Below are positions 42,985 through 52,191 of a DNA stretch of 64,000 nucleotides, in pieces. Position 1 is the stretch's first letter; the number at the start of each line of letters is the position of its first letter. The notes under the pieces are model-generated. The model searched no databases and was not told where the DNA came from. It was given only the letters and a program-made list of their open reading frames with translations. Both the position numbers and the translations under genes were made by a program. Source of the DNA: Cryptomeria japonica (Eukaryota; Streptophyta; Pinopsida; Cupressales; Cupressaceae); contig NC_081415.1 in the NCBI RefSeq assembly GCF_030272615.1, forward strand, positions 622,913,740 through 622,977,739, in the 5' to 3' direction.

Positions 42985-44218
42985 TGTAAAGCGGAAAATC
43001 GCGGTCGAACCCTAGTTGGTCTCCCCTCTTCTAACTCCGAGGAGAGAGAAGGGAGGTTCGCTAGGATTCGATGGGTTTTCACTTAGGGGGAAGAATTTAC
43101 ATTCAAAAGAGGGGTTGAAACTCATAAGATTCAATCCCACACAATGTAAGATTGGGTGCTAAATGAATTTCAAGGGTTTGGAAAGCAAAGCTACCCTCTT
43201 TTGTAAAGAATGTTGATTAAGGAAATTAAGCTAAGGATGCATAGAAAGTCATAAAGATTCGCTTATAAACTGAGTTTAGGTTATAGGATGAAGCTGCGGA
43301 CCTGGAATTAGCAGTAGAATGTCGATACGGCGTTGTTCTGCAAATTTGAGAAAAAGTTGTCGGGACGATGGCGCCCGACGCCACGGTCCTCCGAAAAATC
43401 CGCGAAACGAAGGGGGGATCTGTTCGTCTCTGCACAAGGATTCCAGATCTTCAATCTCAGCCGCGTACCTGCAACCTACACATAGAAAAGCGAAGACGAT
43501 TGGGGGGTTAGGGATTAGGGGTTTGCCTTTAGGTCAAACCCCGGTTTTGGAATTAACCAAGAAATGAGCAAGTGCTGTAAATGTAAATGACTGTAATGTA
43601 AAACAAGTACTAATACCTTGTTCTAAGGATGTTTGTATCCTTATGTGCAAAGGTTTAGATGTTGTATGTTGTAGTATGTAGCATGTAATAAGTGATCTCC
43701 TCTTCAATGGTTGAATCCTTGACTTGAATGCAACACTTAGCCTTGAATGGAGACTTGGAATGATCAATTGCTTGAATGCTTGAATACTTGAGTATAGTTT
43801 CCACGCTTTTTTTCGTCATGTATGTCTTCTATTCTCTTATCCCAAATGAGAGAGAAAAATGTAGTTTATATACTTGTCAATTAGGGCTGATAGACTGATT
43901 TTCCCGACCTTAGGCCGACCAGGGAAGTATATTTCCAAATTGCAATAAAAAAGACCCGATATCACTTAGGAAACCGGGCCCAAAATAGGACCCAGGGACC
44001 AGGGCGCCCTGGTCCCTCAGGACCAGGGCGCTGGGCGCTCTGGTCCCACCTCCGGGACAGCGGGGTGCAAGGAGGTTCAGGCCAATGGTGCTTGAAAAAT
44101 GCAGTTTTCAGTGTCGTGAGCAAGTTTTGGGGTCTCCATTCAGGTTGCGTGTTGCGTCGCCATCGTGAAGACCGAAATGCAGTCGAAATTGCAAGTGTCG
44201 CAATTTTAGGACGCTACA
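42985..44218 (-). repeat. 5' LTR of the gag-protease Ty3 element
   Basis: It pairs with 36398-37607. A 24-bp extra segment near 44000-44030 creates a perfect 22-bp palindrome (43995-44016, gggaccagggc plus its complement) that the other LTR lacks. Confidence 0.95.
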
Positions 44219-46200
44219 AATATATATTCATTAGACTAATTTATACAACCCATCATTAACCACAAGAATGAACTAACACTTAGAAAGAGCATAAAAGAAA
44301 CCAATCTATGCATGCAGGTCTATTATCAACTACCTAAGGAAGCAAAACAACCAAATCCATAATGTAGACTAAATTGGTTGTTGGATTTTACTCTCAATCA
44401 ATGTAGTCCAAATTGGGTATGAAATGATCAACTACTCCTACCCTCCACTTTTCATGTAGGAAGGCTTGCTAGGATGAGTTCATCGTTACTTAGAATTATA
44501 GGAAACTTCAGGCTAGAGACGATCCAAGATTAAACCTCTGGTATTGCTGGAATAGTGACAAGTAATCATTGGATAGTGCCAATGATCGATGCTTTGACTA
44601 CAAGTAGGGATTACCTAGACTTCACTTGGTTCATGGAGGTGAAGATTAGCTAAGAGCTACCTTGGATATGATATTGGAATGGTTACATTGGTAGTTACAT
44701 TACCATGGGGTTAGTGGTAAGTAGAGCTAATTGTTGTATCAGAGAGTACACTAGTAATCACCCATGACACGAGGGTAGCCAATGCCATGTGCTATTTGGG
44801 TTGAGAACAAGATAACTTTGACTATATCACCAAGGTTGCAAAGTGATATGTTCGAGTTACTTCTTCCTCGATGGACAAAATCTTATTTGGTGGCCTATAG
44901 GGGATGACCATTGGAACCCACGAGACTAGTAGGTTCACTAACTTTGGGGATTATCTCTTAAGCTCATATGGGTATTGAGTTGGAGGACATACCCTTAGTG
45001 TAGTATGGGATACACTAAATATTGTACCTAGATGACCAATGCATATTGACCCAAACTTGCCACTATCTCTGCTAGTGCAAAAGATTGAGAAGTGGATGGA
45101 ACCCACGGTGTATTGTGTAATACACCAACATTCTTTTTCTATTTGGACGCACTAGAATAGGATGTGAGTGAGTCATCCTTTACCTACATATATATCACAC
45201 ACTTAAGCTGTATATGACCTTGCTATGATGAGGACAGACCCACAATGTAGTATGGGATCCATCATAGCCTCTTTGTTGTTGAGCTTTTATCAAGTCAATC
45301 ACCTTTCAAGCCTATATCTACTGCCGCTTACAAGTTGTTGTCAAAATAGATTTTCAGGTTCAATTGGATGGAGTGGACATGGTAGCGGTTCACATGGATG
45401 CAATTTTTGCTTCCCATGAGGATGCAAAAAGGGAACTTGGGTAATTAGGATGATCAACATGACCTTTCTAGATTATCTTCTTGGCTAGGTATCTCTATTA
45501 ATGATCTTGTATTTTATTTTTTTATTACATGGTTGTATGATGGTATGAATTTAATCTTCAGTATCTACTCAAAATTGGTTTTGTTACTCTTATATATGTT
45601 GATTTTATGTGCAAAAAAATACTTGTTCTCATGGCTAGGTTTTACAATTAATTAATGATATTTGAGATAGATAATAAATTATTTGTAACAATTAAGTTAA
45701 GAAAGGAAATACTAAAGAAGGGGTGCTTAGCTATGACCAAAGCATGTGCACTGTAATAAAAATTCTGGAATTAAATTAATGTATGGTGAAACAAATTCTT
45801 TTCCATCATAAGAATGTCTTGGATTTTGTGTTCATCCTTTTTTTATCAAGGATCAAGTTTGGCAATATAGGTTAGACATATGATCACATAGTCTTTAGAT
45901 TTGACCTTTCACAAAATAAGAAATTGTTCTATTTCCTTCTTGATAAATCTTTGTTTCCTTTGTTGCTTCTATTAATTTCAGGGTTGATACTATTTAAAAA
46001 TATCTTAAAAGAAATATCATTTCACCATAAAGAAATATGTATTGGTAGATTAGAAAGATTCAAAATTCTACATGAAGACCCTCAAACAATGTGTACACAT
46101 TCTTTACTTCTTTTAAAATACCTAGTAATAGAAAGTACTTGGAAATTGATAAACGATTAAATGAACACATTTAAATATTTTAAGACAGCATTGAATTTCA
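44219..46200. other. host intergenic DNA, no gene seen
   Basis: Begins with the TSD AATAT. No reading frame or element domain can be supported on either strand; the frame at 45924-46157 is hydrophobic, AT-biased and without homology that I recognise. Confidence 0.55.
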
Positions 46201-46202
46201 CA

Positions 46203-46214
46203 AAACACGTGTTT
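46203..46214. promoter_or_regulatory. G-box palindrome upstream of the RING-H2 gene
   Basis: AAACACGTGTTT is a perfect 12-bp palindrome with the plant CACGTG core, 330 bp before the start codon. Such sites bind bZIP or bHLH factors and often give abscisic-acid or light response. Function here is inferred. Confidence 0.45.
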
Positions 46215-46543
46215 CGCCACTCAAAAAAGCGAGTAAAGTAAGGCGAACCTGCCAAAATTTACATTTTAAAATAACAAATAAAAAAGTATACAAGGGAAGA
46301 GGTCAAGCTTTGAAGGTTCGACAAAAATATTTAGAGGGTAGTTGGAAAATATAAAATATATGAACTCTTATCCATTCGAAATTTGCATGTTTCGCGTTGC
46401 GTTTTGAAAAAAACAAGACCGGTGGGTATTTGTCCAAAACAGCCTACAAATATACGCTTTGCAGCAAAACTCACAACATACCAGACCATCTCACATTTGT
46501 GTGTATTCTTTAAGAGCCCTAATTCCTCATATTTTCCTCTGCC

Positions 46544-46984
46544 ATGGGATTTCCAATGGGTTTCCGTAATATCGATATACCCAGATCGCTGCTGTACACA
46601 GCATCAGCCATGGCCTATATAAACAACCTCATATATTTCTTTCTTTCACTTCTCACACTCAGCAGGCTGCCACAAGATGACAGCTATTTGTGGCCAGAAT
46701 TTCAAGAAATTCATTCTCCCATTTCCCCCACATCAGGTGAGATGATAAAGAACAGTTTGCCTGTCATTACATTCCGAATCGTTGCAGAGAAGCTGACTGA
46801 CAGCGAGGAGGATTTTGGGTGCGCAGTTTGCTTGAGCTCTCTCAAAGAAGATGACGAAATCCGAGAGCTGTGTAATTGCAATCACATATTTCATAGAAAT
46901 TGTTTGGATAAATGGATTGATAACTATCAGGACACCTGTCCTTTCTGCAGATGTCCTCTTCTTCCCCCACCTGAACAGTCTTGA
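46544..46984 (+). CDS. RING-H2 finger protein, BRH1/XERICO-like E3 ubiquitin ligase
   Basis: An intact 146-residue single-exon gene. The N-terminus 'MGFPMGF' and a hydrophobic segment (about residues 14-41) match the membrane-anchored layout of plant BRH1/XERICO-type proteins. The RING-H2 domain is C93-x2-C96-x15-C112-x-H114-x2-H117-x2-C120-x11-C132-x2-C135, with all eight zinc ligands present and 'CLDKWID' after the second His, as in that family. It should transfer ubiquitin from an E2 to target proteins at a membrane; relatives act in brassinosteroid or abscisic-acid responses. The next in-frame ATG is internal to the conserved N-terminus, so 46544 is preferred. No intact neighbour gene exists; a G-box lies upstream and a poly(A) signal downstream. 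Family assignment is strong; the exact orthologue is not known. Confidence 0.9.
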   Translation: MGFPMGFRNIDIPRSLLYTASAMAYINNLIYFFLSLLTLSRLPQDDSYLWPEFQEIHSPISPTSGEMIKNSLPVITFRIVAEKLTDSEEDFGCAVCLSSLKEDDEIRELCNCNHIFHRNCLDKWIDNYQDTCPFCRCPLLPPPEQS

Positions 46985-47089
46985 TGGAGATGAACATTCT
47001 TGATAGATATGGCACAGGATCGACCCTCTGAACCTCCTGGCTATAATTTCCTAAAGGTTAGACTGTTATGTTTGATGGGCATTTTACAT

Positions 47090-47095
47090 AATAAA
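47090..47095 (+). terminator. AATAAA polyadenylation signal candidate
   Basis: AATAAA lies about 105 bp after the RING-H2 stop codon, followed by a T-rich stretch, the usual arrangement for a plant 3' end. Confidence 0.5.
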
Positions 47096-47704
47096 TTTTT
47101 GTTTTCGTAGGCACTAAAACCAGGTGTGGAAATTTGAAAACCGTTGGTTGATCGGGTCATCATTCAACTTAATCTTATTGACATGGTGTATTCGACATTT
47201 ACTGTAAATATTTTTTATCTTCTATCAGATTATTAATTAAATCTCAATAGTATATTGTAAGTTAGATACAGATAATTAAATGTTAATGCTTTGATTATGG
47301 TAAATAATTTTGATGTAAATTATCAATGGAGAGGACTTTTTGATTATGATTGAAGAGAATTTTGAAAAGATTCCAAAGGAAAGATTGATAATTGTAAAAC
47401 TAAACTTTATTGATTACATTAAAAATTACTGACATAAAATTTCCCCTAGAAGGTTTCCTTGCCAAATTTAGAAGTGTTTCTTACCAATCTTCCATTCCGT
47501 TTTTTTCATCGGTGTCTACAATTAAGGCTTTCTTTGCTGAAAGCGAGAACTTTTGTCTGAACAAATCATAGCATCCTTAGTGAAAAAGAAATAATTTTTC
47601 CTGAATACATCGCTTTCGAATAACGCTGTCTTGATTATAAAATATGCTGTCATTTTGAAAGGGAATAAATGCACATTCATATATAAAATGATAGAAAATT
47701 AATC
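47096..47704. other. 3' flank of the RING-H2 gene, no gene seen
   Basis: AT-rich non-coding DNA. No ORF or repeat that I can support. Confidence 0.55.
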
Positions 47705-47804
47705 AGGAATAGTTTTCGCTGTACCATCACCCTTTCATGTAGTCGTTTCTTAATAGGAATAGTTTTCGCTGTACCATCACCCTTTCATGTAGTCGTTTCT
47801 TAAT
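47705..47804. repeat. exact 50-bp tandem duplication
   Basis: Two identical 50-bp copies begin 'aggaatagttttcgctgtac' at 47705 and 47755. No mismatch is visible, which indicates a recent event. Confidence 0.97.
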
Positions 47805-48487
47805 GGTACTTTGAGGTTACACAAGAAAGAATGGTTTGCCACTTTGTAAGGGTATATATATATATATATATCAGATTTGTTTGAGAGGATCGAATAACTT
47901 TTATATTAAATAATATCTAGGTTATTTTCAAATATCAAATGATTCAATCAGTAATAGTATTTTTTTTTAATATTTTAATGGTTTAATAGTTAGAAGTAAT
48001 TTTTTATTAATAAAAATAAGAGAAAACAAATGAAAAGTGTCATGAAAAAGGGGGAAGGAATAGAGTGACTCCCCTCCTAGGAGATTTGAAAGGTCATAAG
48101 TAGGGACACATTCCATACAACCAAAACAAGGGAAATGTAGCTGGTCTAGAAAGGGCACTTCTTAATACAACTCCACAAAAAGATCTTATTGAAGAAAAAA
48201 CATCATAAGCTCAATTATAAAAGAGTGCATATAAAAAAGTAAAAATTGAGAATGGATAAAGCATAAAGAAAAGTTTCCCTTCAAATAGTGGAAATGAGAT
48301 AGAAGAGGAAGAAGGTATAGAGGATACCTCAACACTAGGAAAAATCATAGCCTCGAAAGTCTTTCCCTTGTCTGATGAGGACCAGCTATATAGTGGATTG
48401 TTTAGGAAAGATATTTTAGAAAGAATAATTCTACACTACATAGGCATGACATCTACCAATAAAATGCTAACAAAGAAAAGAAATAAT

Positions 48488-48622
48488 TGTTGGTGTTGGA
48501 AATAAGCCACACCCGGACCAACAATGGAATGGTCCAAGAGGGGCCTGTAGCTCAGTGGTAGAGCACTCCAACATCGAATGGAAGGTCCTAGGTTTGAGTC
48601 CTAGCTGGTCCATGTCTCAACA
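48488..48622 (+). repeat. 5' LTR of the miniature element
   Basis: 135 bp, TG...CA. It contains the tRNA-like unit 48541-48612 and ends ten bases after it. Confidence 0.9.
48541..48612 (+). ncRNA. tRNA-like unit, copy 1 (in 5' LTR)
   Basis: 72 nt. The acceptor arms GGGCCTG/CTGGTCC pair at 6 of 7 positions. The D stem is GCTC/GAGC with loop AGTGGTA, and the T stem CTAGG/CCTAG with loop TTTGAGT. Box A is TAGCTCAGTGGT (one off consensus). Box B is GGTTTGAGTCC, one C-to-T change from consensus. The anticodon stem pairs poorly, so it is not a working tRNA. Confidence 0.82.
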
Positions 48623-48634
48623 TGGCATTAGAGC
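48623..48634 (+). other. primer-binding site of the miniature element
   Basis: TGGCATTAGAGC, 10 of 12 matches to the initiator-Met PBS TGGTATCAGAGC, with no spacer after the LTR. Confidence 0.85.
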
Positions 48635-48674
48635 TAAGTCCAGGCTTGGAGCCCCAAGCACACGAGAGGTGTGG

Positions 48675-48686
48675 CTTAAGGGGGGG
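48675..48686 (+). other. polypurine tract of the miniature element
   Basis: 'cttaagggggg' ends at the second LTR. Confidence 0.85.
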
Positions 48687-48821
48687 TGTTGGTGTTGGAA
48701 ATAAGCCACACCCGGACCAATGATGGACTAGTCCAAGAGGGGTTAGTAGCTCAGTGGTAGAGCACTCCAGCAGCGCATGGAAGGTCCTAGGTTCGAGTCC
48801 TAGCTGGTCCATGTCTCAACA
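48687..48821 (+). repeat. 3' LTR of the miniature element
   Basis: 135 bp, same termini as the 5' LTR. It contains the better-preserved tRNA-like unit. Confidence 0.9.
48740..48811 (+). ncRNA. tRNA-like unit, copy 2 (in 3' LTR)
   Basis: 72 nt. The acceptor arms GGGTTAG/CTGGTCC pair fully when G-U pairs are allowed. The D stem GCTC/GAGC and T stem CTAGG/CCTAG are perfect. Box B GGTTCGAGTCC is an exact consensus match, and box A TAGCTCAGTGGT differs at its last base. In standard numbering positions 34-36 read AGC, and the D arm resembles plant tRNA-Ala, but position 33 is C and the anticodon stem is mismatched. A tRNA-Ala origin is only a suggestion. Confidence 0.85.
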
Positions 48822-49106
48822 ATAATTAGGTATATGGTTCCTTCAAATAAAACAACAAAAGATTTAGTGAACCAATTCTTCAACTCTGTAACCATCACAA
48901 TTAAGCTACAAAGGGAGAAAGTAGTCAAGGAGGAAGCGAGGTTAAAAGCACTAGGAATTGAAAGAGTTGGCCCCTAATATCATCATCACAAAAGAAGAGG
49001 TTGATGGAAATAGAAACAAGAGAGCTCTGGTCTAAGAAAAGATTAGATAAGTTGGTGTTTGAGAAGCAATAGGTCTTAAAAATAACTATACAATACATAT
49101 AAAGGA

Positions 49107-50108
49107 GGCCACTCCAAAAGCCTATCATAAATTACATGAGAAAGGAGAAAAATATAAAGCCACATCGTTTCAGAAGTCTTCTCAGCCTGCACATTTAGAT
49201 ACATCATCATCCCCTACAACATCCCCTATGTAGTCCATTAAGGACTTCTTGAACAAGTAGAAGTAGATCCTATTAGTGGTCTTTTCACAATAATTCTAAT
49301 TGCTTGTAGTTGTATCCCAAGTGGATTTTGGAAGCATGGAGATATCTTGCATCACAACCGAGGAAGAAATATTGAAGCAACATATACATAGATTAGACGA
49401 GCTAGAAAGATTTGGTTGAGGAGATATAAAAAAGTTCCCTCAACTATAATGGAAATCATCACAACCTTTGCCAATCCAATTGAGAATTTTGAGAGATGAA
49501 ATGGTAAAAGATATCGTATCATAGAAGGATACCATAAGACAACACAACAATACATAACTTCAAAATGTTAAAATGTATGAAGAAGGGTGTTCTCACTCAC
49601 TCTATATTACAAAATAATATCAGTATAATAAAGGATATATAAAGGGATATGAATAGTATATATGAGTTTTATTTGCAATGATTGAATTTGTTTGCACAAA
49701 TATAGGCTTATATGAACAATTTGGAGCTTTAGATAATTAATATATCAACTAACTATGATGCGCTAAAGGATCTAGATAGAAAAGACTGATTGGACATAAA
49801 TATTTTGCGTGTCCACTATGAACAATTGCAAGATCAAAAGGATAAGACCTAGTACAAATTTCATTAGTTGAGATAAGTTCTTCATTTTAGGTTGGATCAC
49901 ATTATTGACATCCTTCAAGAGGCAAAACAATCCACCACAATTTCGGAAGTAGAAAAATGGCTATTATGACTCCAAGTCCACATAAAATAACTATAGTTGG
50001 TAGAGAATAAAAATGGCAACAATTTTGAGATTCTTAAGAGGATATACAAGGATATATTTCTAAATTTGATCTTACTTGAGGACAAGTCAAGATTTTGAAG
50101 GGGGATGG
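49107..50108 (+). mobile_element. interior 3' part of an older LTR element (copy A)
   Basis: It matches 56832-57367 followed by 63582-64000, in the same orientation, through 'ggccactcc', 'tttcagaagtcttctcagcc', 'gtagtccattaaggacttctt', 'gatgcgctaaaggatctaga' and 'ccaccacaatttcggaagta'. A short shared frame ends 'SSQPAHLDTSSSPTTSPM'. No pol domain is readable. A PPT ('attttgaagggggatgg') ends it at 50108, before an LTR-like sequence. The 'gaggacaagtcaagattttgaaggggga' style end is typical of plant Ty3 elements. Confidence 0.75.
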
Positions 50109-50608
50109 TGTTGGCAAGGAAATAGACTTTTGGTGAACACTTTGCTTCATAATGCATCAAGCTTGTGAAGCTTAGGAGTTGGAACATAACATGCATAATA
50201 GGGACAGTAAGTATGGGTCATGTCTCATCTTATAGATAGAAATATATTGTAAGATATGATCACTAATGGTGAGGATATAAGAATGATGTAAGGATAGAAT
50301 AATAGAATATAGAGAACAACATTTAATAGAAGATACTTGATATGAATGTATAGAAGAATATAAGGAGTTTTAAGGGAATATATGGTATATTGAATGAATA
50401 CTAATATATTTTGGGTCTCAATATGATGTGTTATTTCTGTTCTTAATATTTTATAAAATAGATAATCTTCTGTCTAATTGTAATTTCATGTTCCTTTATT
50501 TAGGCCAAGTCCGAGGTATAAGACTACAACTATAGAAAATCATTGGGGTTCATAACTCTAGTCTATGTCCCTAGATTTATTTCTAATAGGGACAAAATGG
50601 TTCCAACA
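50109..50608 (+). repeat. 3' LTR of the older element (copy A)
   Basis: It begins TGTTGGCAAGGAAATAGAC after a PPT and ends TGGTTCCAACA, giving 500 bp with TGTTGG/CCAACA termini. No second copy lies in the window (copy B continues past its end), so the 3' limit rests on the CCAACA terminus. Confidence 0.65.
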
Positions 50609-51235
50609 ATGGATTCAAAAGGCTTGATAAACAAATATTGGCATAATAGCTGACCTATCTTAGCCACTAAGGCTTGAAGGTGAAAAAATATCATGTCCCT
50701 TTCCTTCTCATACATCTAGATGATTGCATAACTACATAAAGAGATAATATTAAACTTACAAGTATAATATAATTCTTGCGTAATTTATATATTTTATTTA
50801 AAATATAATAATTAAATATGGGGTTTGTGGTTAATAGACCCACATAATTCCTAGTATTGTTGACAAAACAAGTAGACACTGAAAAAGTTGGTGCAAGGTT
50901 TCAACCCCATTGCTAAATGTTTTCTCTTGATTGGTATAAATAATGCTCAACAACCTAGTGTACCACATTCTTAGCTCACTTTAAGGTGGATCCTTGAACT
51001 CAAGTTGAGTGGGGTTTTTCATATTTTGAAAATGATAATAAAATCATGTAGAAATCATTCTATGATATCTAACAACCAATTACCTATATAGCACCATATA
51101 TCCCATTGCAATTCATCAACTATCAGTTTGGTTGTGCAACCACTATTCATCCATTATCATTCTCAATGGTACCAAATCCTATGTACTGATGATGTCATGC
51201 TAATGTTAAGAATGCATACATCCACTTTAGTCCAC
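50609..51235. other. spacer, no gene seen
   Basis: AT-rich non-coding DNA between the older LTR and the solo LTR. Nothing supported. Confidence 0.55.
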
Positions 51236-51240
51236 CTTTA

Positions 51241-52186
51241 TGTTGGAATCCAATAACACTGAGAGGGGGGGGGGGTGAATCAGTGTTATACCGGATCTAT
51301 TAATTTTAGGCTTATTAAAACATGCATACACCAACCGGTATACCGATACATACAAAATTGAAGGAAGTAAAGAAACCTATAAGCCAATCACATAAATGAG
51401 AACCATAACACATAGATTTATACGTGGAAAACCTCAAAGAGGAAAAACCACGGTGCGATTTGTGACCCACAATATCAATCCACTGGCCATATGAAGAGAT
51501 ATTACAAATATGAGGGGCCCGCACTTGCAGGAAGGCTTACAGCCTAGAGCACATTGATCAATCACAAAAGGAGCCTCACTAACTACATAAAATTCCAGAC
51601 TACAATCCGGAGAAGTGTGAACTACTAAGATAGCATCTTCTATGCCAACATACAGTTCTATTTTAAGCTCTGTCTGTTCCGGTTCAAAACCCTAAACCCT
51701 TTACCGGAATAACCCTTACATGAATTTACTAACATACATGATCTCTTTGATACATTTCACATAATATTACATTTGCATATCCATAATCTCCTATCATATA
51801 TCTATATAAAAATGATCTATCAAATTGACTTATATACCCTATACAAATTTTCATGCCTCATGTAGGCTTACAAAAGATATATACAATATCAAATATCATG
51901 TCGGCCTAATAACATAAATGCATAAATATTAAAACCAATTGCTGATACTAGATCCAAGATACGTTGGCCTCCAATACCGATAACCTTTACTATACCATGT
52001 CGGCCTGCATTTTTGGTTACCAAAGAAATCCTCCTGTCCTTCTAGTGCCAGTACCGATGCCAGTGTAATTTCTGTGAAGTGCCTGCTGGTACACGACTGA
52101 ACCAAAGCATGAAGCTAGAACACAATACCATGTTGCCATCAATGACAACATAGTGAAACCAACCAATTGAGTTTCAATTGCCAACA
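51241..52186 (-). repeat. solo LTR of a copia family, with target duplication
   Basis: On the minus strand it begins TGTTGGCAATTGAAACTC (52186) and ends with the C-run motif, 'ctctcagtgttattgg' and CCAACA-type terminus (51241). Length 946 bp. Perfect 5-bp duplication CTTTA at 51236-51240 and 52187-52191. No PBS, PPT or second LTR adjoins, so it is the product of LTR-LTR recombination. It is the same family style as 5609-6736. Confidence 0.92.
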
Positions 52187-52191
52187 CTTTA

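Larger units (their letters stand above)
36398..44218 (-). mobile_element. complete non-autonomous Ty3-type element with gag and protease only
   Basis: Length 7821 bp. LTRs are 36398-37607 (1210 bp) and 42985-44218 (1234 bp), flanked by a perfect 5-bp duplication AATAT. On the minus strand the order is LTR, PBS-like site, a ~1.2-kb leader, gag (41798-39913), protease-like region and long tail (39831-38353), a ~0.75-kb 3' spacer with PPT, LTR. No RT, RNase H or integrase is present, and there is no space for a deleted pol without loss of the continuous gag-to-tail sequence. By eye the LTRs differ at about 20 of 1210 positions, mostly C/T and G/A, plus one 24-bp indel. It resembles the gag-only 'TR-GAG' type known from other plants. 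Confidence 0.92.
48488..48821 (+). mobile_element. 334-bp miniature LTR retrotransposon (TRIM/SMART) with tRNA-like LTRs
   Basis: Two direct 135-bp LTRs (48488-48622, 48687-48821) both begin TGTTGGTGTTGGAAATAAGC and end GTCTCAACA. They enclose only 64 bp: a PBS TGGCATTAGAGC directly after the first LTR, a short spacer and a PPT 'gcttaagggggg' directly before the second LTR. A perfect 5-bp target duplication ATAAT flanks it (48483-48487, 48822-48826). The LTRs differ at about 11 of 135 positions. Each LTR contains a 72-nt tRNA-like unit with Pol III boxes. It encodes no protein and must use the enzymes of another element. Cassandra, with 5S rRNA in its LTRs, is the known precedent for Pol III RNA sequence inside a TRIM LTR. 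Confidence 0.9.
48000..49106 (+). other. flank of the miniature element; probable interior of an older LTR element
   Basis: Excluding 48488-48821 this is A-rich DNA with broken sense-like stretches. The miniature element interrupts continuous sequence 'aagaaaagaaataat/tagg'. It precedes the region shared with 56832-57367 and probably belongs to the same older element, but no domain is recognisable. Confidence 0.35.

Noticed and set aside
45924-46160. Small ORF upstream of the RING-H2 gene
   Set aside because: AT-biased, no motif and no conserved neighbour; treated as chance.
48541-48612. Functional tRNA gene
   Set aside because: The D and T arms look right, but the anticodon stem is mismatched, position 33 is not T, and it lies inside an LTR that is duplicated 199 bp away.
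48541-48811. A SINE pair
   Set aside because: The tRNA-like units suggest SINEs, but TG...CA direct repeats, PBS, PPT and one TSD around both copies fit an LTR element, and there is no poly-A or simple 3' tail.
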